This document shows positions 44,932-56,399 of a stretch of 64,000 bases of DNA, piece after piece. Every line of letters begins with the position of its first letter. Position 1 is the stretch's first letter. A program made the translations under genes and the position numbers. The DNA lies in the NCBI GenBank assembly GCA_014058105.1, contig JACGCM010000715.1:124001-188000 (forward strand). The letters are read 5' to 3'. The notes beneath the pieces are model-generated. The model had not been told where the DNA came from. It did not search any database and saw nothing but the letters and a program-made list of their open reading frames with translations. This DNA is from Kingdonia uniflora (taxonomy: Eukaryota; Streptophyta; Magnoliopsida; Ranunculales; Circaeasteraceae).

Positions 44932-45526
44932 GAACTGACAGTTCGACAGCTCGCATGCGATAAGATCGTGGAAGAGGATGTAAGGGCAAAAAATGTGGAG
45001 TTAATTTTGTACGGGTAATCAAACCATCGGGGTTGCTTTAAATGTAACTGGGGAGCTCGGTGAGCTCGAAGTCCTGAGACTTGTTAAAAGTAATTTGTTT
45101 GTGGGAGTATTCTGTGGTTGAGTTTGAATAAATGTAATGTGAGAGATCGCAAGAGAGTAAAGTATGTGATGTTTCGATCTGGTTAAATAAAGTATTCTGC
45201 TATATTGATTTTGTACAGATATTGTCTATGACAACTATAGGATTTTAACAACTGTATGGATATCATAGGATTTTTGAAAATTAAGCTATTTTAGGAATGT
45301 TTGTACGATCTTGGTAGAGTATAAGTAAGATGATTGGTCGTTTTGGTACTGAACTGAGAAGTGGTGTAGGATTGGTAATGGTAGATAGCAGAGATAAACG
45401 TGATAATGACAGACATTATCATAGAAGTCATGATGATGTTGTGAAATGAAAAGACGTGTCTGTCGCAGCAGGGGGGATGACTGATACGTGCTAGAAGAAG
45501 CCGTTATTCCATAAACTGAGGGAGAG
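44932..45526. other. No gene seen; possible 3' end of the short ORF
   Basis: The first about 60 bases continue the 49044-like family out of the stopped frame; the rest is AT-rich spacer before a TATA box at 45527. Confidence 0.35.
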
Positions 45527-45534
45527 TATAAAAA
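45527..45534 (+). promoter_or_regulatory. TATA box of the spliced coiled-coil gene, copy 1
   Basis: GAGTATAAAAACTC, followed by a TCTCTCTCCCTC tract such as is common in plant leaders. Confidence 0.5.
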
Positions 45535-47161
45535 CTCGTCTCTCTCTCCCTCACAAATTGTCTATAGTTTTAGAGAGAGGGAAAAGTGGTACAAATATCA
45601 TTGTCAAGAAGAGGAGGCGTTTGAGTGCAAATTGTGATTTGAGAAAGAAATCTTCATTGAGTGATAGGAGATTGTCGGAGAGACAACGGGAACGCTTGTA
45701 GTCGAAGAGACGTCCGGGTAAAGCAGAGGATTGTTGTTCGTTAAGTACAGGTTGGTGATGGAAAACTTTTTGTCTGTCTAATTTTGTTAGTAATTTGCGT
45801 TATGTAGTAATCTGTAAACTCTAGTAATCTGTATAGTTGGTTTTATAATTTGGGGTTTTAAGGGATTTTGAAAATAAATAATAAAGAAGGCCTGTAATGT
45901 AGGAATTGTGGTATAAGTTTTGATCCTGTTAGAAAGAGAAAATACATGTGTTGGAGAAGAAGAGGGAAATTTGAAATGATTTGATTTTGCCTTCTTTTTT
46001 TTGAGAATTTGGAAAACAGACGTGTTGACTGGCCAGGCCGAAGTTCTTTGATTTTGAATTTGTGGGTTGACATGGAACGACCACCTAGTGTGGGTTGAGG
46101 GTAACTATTTGCAGGTTCCAGATGAACCAGCGCTCGAGCTGAACCATAGATATTATAATCCGAGTAAGTAATGTTGACCAACCTTTGAATAGTCGATAAC
46201 TGCGTCCGCATGCTGTTTAACTGATATTCTATTCTATTTTATTGGCAGAGCCCAAACCCTTGGCCACTCTGGATAAGACCAGTCTATTTGATTGTGTTGC
46301 TCGTGATCAGGATGAGCTAACAGAGGTACTCAGTTAATTGGGTATCCGAAGACACAAAAGAGTAGATTCGGCAGCGCCAAAAGTTCAATGAGCTCAAAAA
46401 AATGAGCTATGGCCGAGGGGGAAGTTGTAGAGACCGTTGCTAACTTTCTTAGTCCTCCACTTTTTAAACCTCAGGCGACCAAATAGGTTACTCGTAAAGT
46501 TTAAAATCCAGTACAATAAAGTACCTCTGCTGCTGGGGCTGTGCCCATAGAACAAGAGATCGCAAAGCCTTAAGTGAGCATGTCTGCACTTGGGGATGCT
46601 GAGAAAAATTCATTGAAGAGAAAATGGCTTTTGGAGGAGAATAGCCACCGAACTAACCCTCACGCTGCGGCCAAGATAAAAGAGTTAGAGCAGAGATATT
46701 ATCATATGGCCGGGACGAACTCGCAGCAGATGGAGGATGAGTATCTCGAGCATACGTTCGCGGTAGATGATTAAAAACTGTTACTTGATGTGACCTTCGA
46801 GCTGAGTGAAACTGTTGAACTGACTCTTCCTTCCTTTTTGTATTTTCAGCTCTCAACTCTGATGAAGGGGGCAAGACAATGCCTGGATAAGAGAGGCTAA
46901 GAGTTTGATGCTCTGACGGTAAAGTTTGAAGCTCAGTCAGCTCACGTGAAAGAGATCGAGAGTAATCTTCAATTGGAGAGGGAGTGGAGGGTTGCCGATA
47001 CTACCGTGGCTGCAAAGAAGTTTAGTGAGTTGTCAAAGTTTGACAAGCTCATGTCTGATGTGGTTGCAGCAGTCTTAGTGGAAAGAGACTACTTTATCAA
47101 ATTGTACTATTATTTTAGATTGAGTGTTGATGATGTGGAGTTGGCCCGGAATGGTAGATAT
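45535..47161 (+). pseudogene. Spliced coiled-coil gene, copy 1, cut by an LTR
   Basis: The following signs indicate exons. 46115-46163 (after TTTGCAG) ends with YYNPS and a GTAAGT donor, like the exon end YMIYNP at 51307 in copy 2. An acceptor TTGGCAG leads into an exon from 46249 (KPLATLDKTSLFDCVARD). Then frames 46580-46771 (AAAKIKELEQRYYHMAG) and 46946-47160 (KEIESNLQLEREWRVAD) form a Glu/Lys-rich coiled coil. The gene is broken at 47161 by the LTR, and most of the first exon seen in copy 2 is missing. Several in-frame stops. The tail piece at 3684-4015, beside the related LTR, may show how such a gene ends. Unknown function. Confidence 0.55.
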
Positions 47162-47890
47162 TGTAGGGGCCTAACTTTGCGGGAGGGGAAGTTGACTCTT
47201 ATACTATGATGTTTATCCTCTACCAAGGGGTTCAAGCGTATAATCAATAATAATAAGATCTAACTTACTTATAATACACTTGCGTGAAGGCATTGAATGG
47301 GCTACTCCACGACGTCTGATGAGGATTTTTAAGAGTGATGATATAAATATCGAGTAGTCAAAGTATCGAGTATAGTGTGGTTTATAGGGTATTCGAAGGT
47401 AAACTTGCAAGGCTTGTTGGGGAGATTTTCTAACCCCTTCACAGTTCCTCCTCCCCCCTATTTATAGAATATAGGATGGGTTGAGTCACCATGGGAGGTC
47501 CAGTTACATTTGTATCCTCCGGGGACAATAGACTTGTACCCAGAGCCGGGTCTGACCATGTAATTTGTCGAGTCTGACACTGTAGCTATTGGCTCTGACA
47601 CTGCAGTCGTTGGATCTGGTACCGCAGTTGTTGGATCTGGCACCCAAGTTGTCGTGCAACATGCTCTACTATTCTGTCTGGCAAGCTGGCTGCCTATCAC
47701 GTTTCCCTTCGACCATATGTACCCTTGGTCGAAGTATTTCTGGCTCGATATTTCCTTCGAGTGTTCGAATAGTCCCAGATGGTTTCATGGGCTTGATTAT
47801 TGAGATACTAGGCTTTGAGTCATCAGGTAAGCTTTAATGTAGCCTTCGAGTGTTTAGCCAGTGTTAGAAGGCAGCGAGTAGGCTACTACA
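47162..47890 (-). repeat. Second LTR of family 1, no adjoining element
   Basis: 729 bp, TGTAGGGGCC … GGCTACTACA, homologous over its length to 2942-3683. No PBS or pol sequence on either side and no TSD (GATAT left, TTCAC right), so a solo LTR whose flank was later altered, or a recombinant. A minus-strand CTATAAATAGG TATA box is conserved. Confidence 0.8.
47573..47656 (-). repeat. Four 21-bp tandem repeats inside the LTR
   Basis: TCTGACACTGTAGCTATTGG and three variants with a period of exactly 21 bases. A degraded form lies at about 3376-3440 in the other LTR. Confidence 0.8.
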
Positions 47891-48072
47891 TTCACCACCT
47901 ATTGGCAGGGGCCTCAGAAACTGGTGTAGAGGGCGCGTGCTGAGAAAAATATTTGAGCTTGGAAAGGGGGAAAGTTTGACTGGGTAATTAATTCAATTTT
48001 GAGAAGGCTAATTAAATATTATGATTAATACGGGTTGTGATTAATGAGGGATTACCTGTATCCGCCTTCAAG

Positions 48073-48079
48073 TATAAGT
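48073..48079 (+). promoter_or_regulatory. TATA box of the pseudogene at 48130
   Basis: AGTATAAGTGGGG, 57 bases before the ATG. Confidence 0.45.
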
Positions 48080-48129
48080 GGGGTGTTTTGAGAGAACTTC
48101 AAACATCTACACCTTCTTCCCCGAGTAAA

Positions 48130-48479
48130 ATGTCTGCATCATCTTCCCCAAGCAGTGGAAGCACTCCTAATACCAGGTGCTAGAGAAGAGTGGCGGCAAT
48201 AGACCTTCGCATATGGGAGAAGAACCTCGACTTAAAACAGAGGCTCTTTGGTGATCGAGGCCTGGATTGGGTTATGCCAGACTTGGTTGAACTGGAGCCA
48301 GAGGAACCAATCGGTGAGATACCGTATGCGCACTGGTAGAGGGTACTGTAATGGATGAGCCCGCTCCCCAGTAACCGGTTCTCCTTCCTTGAATCTATAG
48401 CTAAGGATCTAGTTTACAAGGAAGCCCGTGTTGAGGATGATGAGGTTGGGCACTGCAAGAAATGCCCCGTCTGGAAATA
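48130..48479 (+). pseudogene. Short Trp-rich ORF, decayed copy
   Basis: From the ATG at 48130 the translation follows the ORF at 49044: TPNTR, LFGDRGLDWVMPDLVELEPEEPI, PYAHW, then FLESIAKDLV and DDEV. In-frame stops after TPNTRC and PYAHW, and another shortly after, disable it. It lies 0.9 kb upstream of its better-preserved relative, as a tandem duplicate. Confidence 0.65.
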
Positions 48480-48965
48480 GGGGCTTCTTGAGTGTGGTAA
48501 AATTATTGGCGTGGGATGGTAGGTAGGAATGTTTGTAGTTTTCTGTTGATGCTGATTTTTTTGCTCTGTGTTTTGGTGCAAGAGGAGATGCCCGAATGAA
48601 ATTGAAAATTTATGAAATAACTGTCGAAGTGAGATATTGAACTGTTTGTGTCTAAGTGTAACAAACATAGTAGATGACGATAATTTAGACGTGAAAGTAG
48701 TTCCTCGAATGTCAAACTTTTTAAGGAGCGATCGTTAGAAAACTGCAATCTAGATCGAAGTATCGAAAAAGGTGAACCGAGGTATCGAATACGTTAGAGT
48801 GTAGGCGATGGTTTATGAACAAGATCACAAGAGGTTGACTAAAAGGTTGGACGTTGGAAGCTAAAAGGTTGACTGTGGAATGTTTGTTGTTCCGAGGGAG
48901 GTAATAAAGGAAGGTAGTTAAGCGGTAGTGGTGGTCATGATATAATAATATGAATGTAATGAAGG
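48480..48965. other. No gene seen
   Basis: Spacer between the two short ORFs. Open frames on the minus strand (48414-49014) overlap but share no motif with any other sequence here and look like chance frames. Confidence 0.35.
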
Positions 48966-48973
48966 TATAAATA
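48966..48973 (+). promoter_or_regulatory. TATA box of the ORF at 49044
   Basis: GGTATAAATATGGG, 78 bases before the ATG. Confidence 0.55.
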
Positions 48974-49043
48974 TGGGTTATGAGGAGGTAATTCTGTAGA
49001 TTCTTCATCTTCAATTTCTTCCTCTGTATTACTTGAAAACATC

Positions 49044-49520
49044 ATGGAGACCACTCCCAACACTCGTTATTTAAGAAGAATGGGACATGCTAGAGACCGT
49101 CGAATAGGATGGAAGGCGGCGGAACTGATGTTGAAGATTTTTGGCAACAGGGAGCTTGACTGGGACATGCCAGACCTGGTAGAGCTAGAGTCTGAGGAGC
49201 CAATCAATGGGCAGCCGTACGCACACTGGTGGGAGGCCTTGGAAAGGACGTTTCCAGCGGCTGTGAATCGGTACTACTTTCTGCAGAGTTTGGCCGAGCG
49301 TATTGTTCAAGAAGATGACCAGTTGTTGGAGGACGAGCAGGGTTTGGCGAGAAGAACTGGCCCGTATAAAAATAGGGGGGTTCTTCAGAAGGTGGTGGCA
49401 GAGTGGTGGTTATATATATTTTGTTTTGATGGAGTTTTGTGTTTGTTTCTCTTTCTGTTTGGTACTGTCGAATATTGTAATGAAAGAATAGTTCAAAGAA
49501 ATTATGAGTTTTGTGTCTGA
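49044..49520 (+). CDS. Short Trp-rich ORF, best-preserved member
   Basis: 158 codons. The first about 115 residues are the shared part: METTPNTRYLRRMGHA (basic start), KAAELMLKIFGNRELDWDMP, DLVELESEEPI, AHWWEALERTFP and LAERIVQEDDQLLEDE. The last about 35 residues are hydrophobic (WLYIFCFDGVLCLFLFLFG), unlike the rest; they may be a membrane segment, or translation past a missed splice site or stop. The pseudogene at 48130 diverges before this point. No start is competing and a TATA box precedes it. It is the only member here without an early stop. Function unknown. Confidence 0.55.
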   Translation: METTPNTRYLRRMGHARDRRIGWKAAELMLKIFGNRELDWDMPDLVELESEEPINGQPYAHWWEALERTFPAAVNRYYFLQSLAERIVQEDDQLLEDEQGLARRTGPYKNRGVLQKVVAEWWLYIFCFDGVLCLFLFLFGTVEYCNERIVQRNYEFCV

Positions 49521-50056
49521 CAAGTAGGATAGACGAATAGACTGCAGGTGCGGGATCGAAACTCTACCCTCGAATAAATATAAAGAATAAAGGTAGCAAC
49601 ACTCTCCGAATAAGTATCTTTGAAAAAATGTAGTGATCGAAGATAATGTAGGAGATGGTTAGAAATAGTATGTGTCATCAGTTTCAGCAAAATTGAGCGG
49701 GAATAGAGAATTTATAAAAGAAGCTTCGACTGCAAAAACTAACAGTCGAAAACTTTGACATGATAAAGGGTAAACTGATCCTAGGGTAGAGCGCCCTGCA
49801 GGTCATCATAACGTTATCTTGGGTTATGTGAAAAGGGTTGACATGACGTATGAGTATGACTAGGCAACTTCGACAGGGTACCTGAAGGTTTGACTCGGTA
49901 TTATAAAATTGGTTAAATGTGTGTGTGGGCGGCGCACGTGGGTATAGTTGAGGGTAAAAACATAAAAACGCTACTCAGCCGAAAAATAGGGGAAGTGACA
50001 GAGTGCTAAAGACGACGGTTTTGGAAATTGAGGCAGTTTTTATTGTTTTGAGGAGG
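49521..50056. other. No gene seen
   Basis: Spacer after the ORF at 49044 and before the next TATA box. Confidence 0.35.
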
Positions 50057-50064
50057 TATAAATA
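50057..50064 (+). promoter_or_regulatory. TATA box of the spliced coiled-coil gene, copy 2
   Basis: GGTATAAATAGAGG. A leader exon may end at AAAAAGGTACTCC (donor near 50138) and rejoin at TTCAATAG (acceptor 50457), seven bases before the ATG at 50464. Confidence 0.55.
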
Positions 50065-50463
50065 GAGGCAAGAACAACGCTATTGTTCACAATTACCCAA
50101 TCATACGCCATTGTTAACTTGCTGAGAGGAGAAAAAGGTACTCCATTCAAACAGGCATGTCGTCTGACTTCTGTTCTACTGTTCTTCTTTTGTTTTTGTA
50201 AATGGTTTATATGGAAGGGTAGATATTGCTAGAGTAGATAATTGTGGTGATGTGTCCGAGTTTAAGGGGGTAACCCATATGGCTGGAGGTCTGGCCCATT
50301 GGGGATTTGGAGTATTGAGGGTGTGACTGTGATTGGGTATATCTAGAGGTTGAGTATTCGACTGTGGGTTGGGTATATTTGGAGTGATGGAACAAAATAG
50401 CATAAAAAACGTGATAATCGAATATATCGATCTAATTACTTGCCTCTTCTTCAATAGGGTATA

Positions 50464-51307
50464 ATGCGTACCCGTCAATCTTCGAGGCTAAGCCTGATAG
50501 ATGAGGAAATCGAGGTAAATAAGACGAGTGTATCTGGTCGTGGCTCAAGGGATGAGAGCAGTAATGTAGAGGAGTTAGCTATTGCAACAGATGTCCCTCA
50601 CGCTGTGGTAATACCCAAAGGTGGGGCTTTGAGTAGTAAACGCCGAAAGGTTCAAAGGACTGAGGAGAGAGGTGAAGAGCAGATGGAAGGATGAGAGAAA
50701 AGGGGACACAAAGGTATCGAGCCTTTGGGGGATGAAAGAGAAGAGAGCAGTAGTTGTGAGAGTTCGACAGGTTCAGGGGGAGTTACGAGGTCAGTCTCGG
50801 CTCGAGAGAGGCAAAGACTGGATCGATTTATGGCTAATCTTGAGTTATCGAAGGTAGGGGTGGTATTATATGCAGTTGGGTCTGATCATACCTTCAAGTT
50901 TATCCCTCGAGAGGGTTTCATAGCTTTTAGAGGCCAAATTCGACTAGGGATGCGGCTACACCTTCGAAGGCTGGTGAAGGAGGTGTCGAACTTCTGGGAA
51001 GTTGCTTCGTGCCAGATGAATGGGAACTTCTATGAGATCATAAGGGTGGCCGAAGGTATGAATGTAGAACTGAGACGGGAGAAGAGGGGTCAGATCGAGT
51101 GGTACGATATTGTATCATTCTACTCGAAGAAGGCCAACAAGAAGGTTGACACATACCACATACAATGTCATGCAGAGAAGCCGTGGCTATTTGATTTGTG
51201 CATGACGGGTCGGAGGTGGGATTAAGACTTGGTTGTAGTGCGAGGAAAATACGAGAATACTGAAGGGGAGGACCCTTATAAGCTGCAGTATATGATCTAT
51301 AATCCAA
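50464..51307 (+). pseudogene. Spliced coiled-coil gene, copy 2, first coding exon
   Basis: One reading frame of 281 codons from MRTRQSSRLS to YMIYNP, followed by a GTAAGT donor at 51308, broken only by TGA at 50692 and TAA at 51223. The N-terminal third is Ser/Glu-rich and disordered; the rest is a compact domain with ARERQRLDRFMANLELS, FIPREGFIAFRGQIRLG, NFWEVASCQMNGNFYEI and CHAEKPWLFDLCMTGRRW. Some hypothetical proteins linked to plant retrotransposons have a similar build, but I cannot name the family. The rest of the gene is cut off by the LTR of element 4 at about 51355; copy 1 shows what the downstream exons looked like. Confidence 0.6.
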
Positions 51308-51354
51308 GTAAGTTCGTAGTCGAAGATAGTTAAAAAAATGGTCGTTGAATATAC

Positions 51355-51979
51355 TGCTTATAGGGACCTATCCCTCGATCTCACCTAAAAATGAGCTCAC
51401 CTAGTTTGAATTACCTCCATCTCAGATTCACACATTTTTAATACTTCCTCCCAAGTCAAACATTTTAACCTACCCCACGAACTGGCTAAGAACATGGACA
51501 TAACTTTAACCAAAGAGTATTATCCAGTCAAAGATACCTATCTCTCACGAACTCGTTAGTTATTCAGCCAACTGCTACTAGCCACATTATTCATAAAATG
51601 TGCTCAAACACGATAAAGAGCTGCGAAGTAGGCCTGTATAAAGGAAAATTTCTAGAAGGGACAAGGACCAGGAATATAACACAAGATATCACCTAGAAAC
51701 TACTTATTTTTTATTCTCAGCAGCATTCAAACTTCTTAATTATAAGGTTCAAGCTTTTCTATATCTAAAGATTACTTGTAATAAAATATTCGCCTCAAGA
51801 AATAAAGATACTTTTATAAAAATCCTCCACTCGAGGTCGTGGTTTTTTACTTATTCAGAGGTTTTCCACGCTAAAATTACTTGTTTCATTTCTTACACTC
51901 CATTAGAATATTGTTACAGGTTCATTAGTGTGATAGTGAATTCTAAGCAATTTCGAGCTTACAGAATTTGGCTATTACA
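51355..51979 (+). repeat. 5' LTR of element 4
   Basis: The right end GGCTATTACA at 51979 precedes the PBS by two bases. TATA box GTATAAAGG at 51636-51644, AATAAAGATA near 51800 as a possible poly(A) signal. The left end at TGCTTATAGGG is a guess. Confidence 0.7.
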
Positions 51980-51981
51980 TT

Positions 51982-51996
51982 TGGCGCTGTCTGTGG
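51982..51996 (+). other. PBS of element 4
   Basis: TGGCGCTGTCTGTGG, one C-to-T change from the family consensus. Confidence 0.85.
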
Positions 51997-52051
51997 AAAA
52001 GATTGCATTTCCATAATATCCTAAGGCATTCATTCGCTATAATTTTTTATC

Positions 52052-53570
52052 ATGGTTACTTCCAGACGACCGACTTCAGGTACCCAGCTCGAAGTTTTAA
52101 TGGAGTTGGGGCAACTTACAGAGTTATGGGCAAATCTTAATGCCAAAACAGAGAAACGGGCCGAACTCGAACTTCTGTTAGCAAAGGATCAGGAGTTCCG
52201 AGAGAAAGAGCTCGGCACAGAATGACAAGCTCATTTGATAGCGATCAAGCGACATGAAGATCAGATGACAATAATACAGACTGCCTTAGAGGCTCTGCAA
52301 AATGCTCAGTAGGCTCCTCCAGCCAAAGGTCATAATCAGCTTCCAGAGACCCCCTAAGTTTCTGCAAGGGAAAGATTAGGGCCTCGAGGTGTCGCCAGTA
52401 AAGCTATTTCTAGGAATCTGCACCACGAACCATAGCCCTCCATACATTTGAGGGCTGAAGTCCTGTTTGAAGTCAGTCGAGGTCACCGAATTTCCATCCA
52501 TGTGGAAGAACACCGACTTCAACATCATGTTCCAGCATGAAATTGCCTGAGTGAAGGTATGGGCACTCATCATCCACAACTAGCTAGTCCAACAATTTAA
52601 CCAATACGTCATTACATCACGAAAAAGCATATGGACCAACGGATTAAGGAGTTGATCGAAGCACAAGTTTTGGGTACTACCGGCTATATCATAAAGTAAC
52701 AAGGAAGTCCTATTGCCAAAGAGCTATTCGATATGGAGATACCAAAAGGTTTTCATACTCCCAAAATTCGTAAGTACAAAGGTACTGACCTGAAGGAGCA
52801 CATTCAAAAGTACCAAGATTCGCTGGGGTTATACTCTAATTTCAGCCACATCCTCTGCCGTCCATTCACAACGAGTCCACAGGAGGAACCACTCTGATGG
52901 TTCTACTTTCTCCCTGAGACTCCATCTATACATTCGATCAACTGCAGAAACAGTTCATCAAGACATACAATAGGGATAAAGAGGAAAATTTATATTCTCT
53001 TATCGGTCTTAAACAGTCACAGGGAGAGAAGCTCAATGATTTCTCGAAGAAGTTTTTAGAGCTAGCGCGAAAAGTGGATAACCTCGATCAGAAAACAGTT
53101 GTCACGACTTTCACCAATGCGCTCCGGCTTGACTGTAAAGCCAAAAAATACTTCTTCCTCAACAAACCTGCCACCTTGGAGGAGATGATCAACAAGGTCG
53201 GCACTTACGTCGACCTAGAGAGGATGATGTCCGAGTGACAAAAATCTACTAAATCTATCCTCTCCACCATGGGGCCATCCACAGATCGAACCAACAAATA
53301 GAAGGAGGATCAAGGAGATCAGAATCGTACCAAGGCTAGTACTGGCTACCCTTGGAAAGGCAGTCTGCCAAACAAACCCATCCTCCCAAAGATGAATGTC
53401 CAAATCTCCATAATTTTTCCACTGCTTATGAAGGATACACTCTACCGCTCCTCTCAACTACTGGAACCGATCAACAGCCGACCATATTGCCTATATCATA
53501 AGGTAAACCATCATACAACTGACAATTGCTATGCTTTATAGAGGTTGCTCGAATATATTTTTAAAGAGGG
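52052..53570 (+). pseudogene. Gag of element 4
   Basis: ATG at 52052 (MVTSRRPTSG), followed by an N-terminal coiled coil (TELWANLNAKTEKRAELELLL). The gag core is recognisable as PLxWFYFLPE, then a shifted frame with LNDFSKKFLELARKVDNLD and FLNKPATLEEMINKVGTYVDLE. The zinc knuckle YCLYHKVNHHTTDNCYAL keeps both Cys and both His (53480-53535). About ten stops or shifts. Confidence 0.85.
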
Positions 53571-54300
53571 ACGAATGCTCGAATATATTATCAACCTGAA
53601 GTCATACAAAGATGATAGCAATAAGAAGCAGCTTGAAGTTATTCAGGTCAATGATCAAGCGGAGGAGAAGCATCTTTACCATATGCGCCACAACAACATG
53701 ATTAAAATTACTCAGATCACCAATTCTAACAGATCAAAATACAAAAGACTATCAGAGTGCTGCGATCTCACACCTCAAGACAAAGAAGCCAAGCTTCTTC
53801 CCGAGTCGAGCAATCGCCGGCTCAGCATCTCCTTCGAAGATTGTGATACTAGCCATGTAAAATTTCTACATCATGATGCATTAGTATTAGTGCTTAAAAT
53901 GAAGAAGTTTGTCATGCATACAATGATGATCGATACTAGGAGAAGTATTGAGATTCTTTTTCAGAGTACTATCAACCAAATGGGTTTGGCCGACCAAGTT
54001 ATTTAGAGTGACACCGATATCAGTGGGTTCAATGGCTCCAAGAAAGATCGAGTAGGAAAGAACATATTGCCTAGTACTAGAGGACAAGCCACCATCGACG
54101 TCATTTTCTATGTCATCAACGCCAAATCTCATTATCTTGGGATTATGGGCCACTGCTAGATTCAAAACATGGAAGCAATTTCTTCCACCTATCATAAAGC
54201 ACTCAGATTCAAACGCGACAACGGTATTTATGAGATCAGAGGTAGTTAGAAGCTCTCTCGAGCTTGTGAAAATACCATCTCTACTATCCTAGATACTTCT
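53545..54300 (+). pseudogene. Protease of element 4
   Basis: A 153-aa frame covers the linker (LEYIINLKSYKDDSNKK) and MMIDTRRSIEILFQ, where D-T-G is D-T-R as in element 2. NQMGLADQVI follows, then a stop, then DISGFNGSKK and LGLWATARFKTW-type sequence, to about 54300. Confidence 0.8.
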
Positions 54301-54479
54301 GAGAGATTTGTTGCATAGCAATTATAGGAAGCTTATCACCTCAACGATTAATCATCAATAGAGGAGCCCACAGAATATATCAACATTGATGGACCAAGCA
54401 TAGGTACTTTAATTGGTACTAAGTTGGTTTAGCACAAAAAAGATGCTCTCATTCAGTTCTTACAACTTAATCAGTTTGT

Positions 54480-55420
54480 TTTTGTGTGGTCTTTCGAAGA
54501 AATGCCTGGGGCCGATCCGACCAAGGCCTATCACAAATTAGCCATCAATATCAACGTTACAGCGGTCAAATAGAAATAGTGACGACTTCCGCTTCGAATT
54601 TGAGATGAAGTTAACACCGAGGTCAAGAAATTAATCAAACTGGGATTCATTCAAGAAGCCAAATATCCAGACTGGATATCCAACATTGTCGTTGTCCCAA
54701 AGAAGAACAGAAAGGTTCGAGTTTGTATAGATTTTACCGATCTGAACAAACATACTCCAAAGGACAGTTTCCCTCTTCCCAACATTCATCAGATCCCTAA
54801 TTCCACAGTAGGCCATGACCTCCTATATATGATGGACGCTTCTTCGGGGTATAATCAAATTCTACTTTTTGAAGAAGATCAAGAAAAGACAACTTTCATC
54901 ACTGAAAGAGGTTTTTATTGTTACAAAGTCATACCCTTCGGACTCAAGAATGTGGATGTCAAATATCAACGGTTGATGACTACTATTTTAAAAGCGCAAC
55001 TAGGGAAAGTCGTTGAAGTCTATATCGACGATCTATTGTGCAAAAGCGTACAGTCAGCCAATCATATCTCAGATCTCAACACTATATTCAATATCCTTCG
55101 ATCTTATAAGATGTGTCTCAACCCTGATAAGTGTTAATTCGGGGCACATTCTGGCCATTTTCTAGGCCACCTCATCAGCAAGAAGGGGATTGAGGCCGTT
55201 CCAGATTAGATTTGGGCTCTCCTCAATATGCCCTCTCCAAAAACAATAAAAGACGTTCAAAAAATTGTCGCGATCAACCTTTTTGTTTCTAAATCTTTAG
55301 ACCGCTGCCATTGGCTATTCCTATTACTCCGCGGTTGTACCAAACGAGAAAAAGTTCAGCCAAATACAGAGGTCACCTGGATACTAGAATGCGAAGCAGC
55401 TTTTCAGGACCTCAAAACCT
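54480..55420 (+). pseudogene. Reverse transcriptase of element 4
   Basis: FIQEAKYPDWISNIVVVPKK, VRVCIDFTDLNKHTPKDSFP, MMDASSGYNQI, CYKVIPFGLKN and VEVYIDDLLCKS, with the catalytic Y-I-D-D preserved. A single stop at 55135 interrupts the thumb (NPDKC-stop-FGAHSGHFLGHL); another is at 55207. Long parts are continuous, for example 54829-55134. Confidence 0.9.
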
Positions 55421-56335
55421 ATTTGGGGAGGTGTCCCATAATGAGCACCTCAATAGATAATGACGAACTGATTATCTACCTAGCACTCACAGATAATTCC
55501 CTCTACTCGGTTCTCATTTTCTTAGAAGGGAATGTCGAAAAACCAATCTATTTTATTAGCAATACCCTCACACCAGCGAAAACGGGGTATTCTAAAATTG
55601 AGAAACTTCTTCTCACTCTTGTTTACACTTTGTAAAAACTCAAACACTACATCAAAGCTCATTCAGTCAAAGTCATGAGGAACTACCCACTTTGGGAGGT
55701 TCTATTCATAAAAGAGAAATCAAGGAGAGTGCAACAGTGGTCAGTTATTTTAGGAGAACATAATACCAAGTTTGAACAACATCATTCCTAAAAGGGTTAG
55801 GCTATTGTCAATTTCCTCACAAATTTTCCAGTGGAGGATCCTGAGTGGAAGGAGCACGACCCTGACTTTATAGAAGAAACACCCGAAGATCCACTCCCCA
55901 AGCCATTTGACGAGCAAACTGAATGAATCACTACAGCCGGGTGGAGACTTCTCACAAATGGATCAATAGAACTTGCAGGGTATGTAATCAGAATCGTTTT
56001 AATTACCCCTTCCCATGACAGAATTGAGAAATTAATTCGCTTGGATTTTGAGGCCTCAAATAATATCACCTAGTACGAAGTTCTCATTCATGGACTCGAC
56101 CTCACTCTTAAGCTCAATGTTCCTGAAATCTAAGTTTACACAGATTCACTACTCAATGTCCACCATTACTCAGAGCAATACAAGAAGAATCGAAAGATGA
56201 TTGAATACGCAGCCCTCATTGCAAATAGGATGAGCAAGTTCATGAAAGCAACTCTCGATTATCTTCCTCGAGGTGAAAATAGACACACCGATTCCTTGGC
56301 ATATCTAGCCGGGGTATTGGGTACCAAAGCTTGAT
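55421..56335 (+). pseudogene. RT connection and RNase H of element 4
   Basis: PIMSTSIDNDELIIY and KPIYFISNTLTPAK form the first RNase H-like (connection) part. The second part has TNGSIE in place of TDGS (first catalytic Asp lost), DRIEKLIRLDFEASNN, VYTDSLLNVHHYS and LPRGENRHTDSLAYLAG. Several in-frame stops. Confidence 0.85.
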
Positions 56336-56399
56336 ATCTTCAGATTGAAATCATTTCAGCCCCCAGCATTGATCGCATTCTATATGTACGATCAACACT

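Noticed and set aside
47162..47890. Complete second element around the family 1 LTR
   Set aside because: No PBS or gypsy domain adjoins it on either side and the flanks do not repeat.
48414..49014. Three overlapping minus-strand frames (80-97 aa)
   Set aside because: Different registers, biased composition from the opposite AT-rich strand, and no similarity to other sequence in the window.
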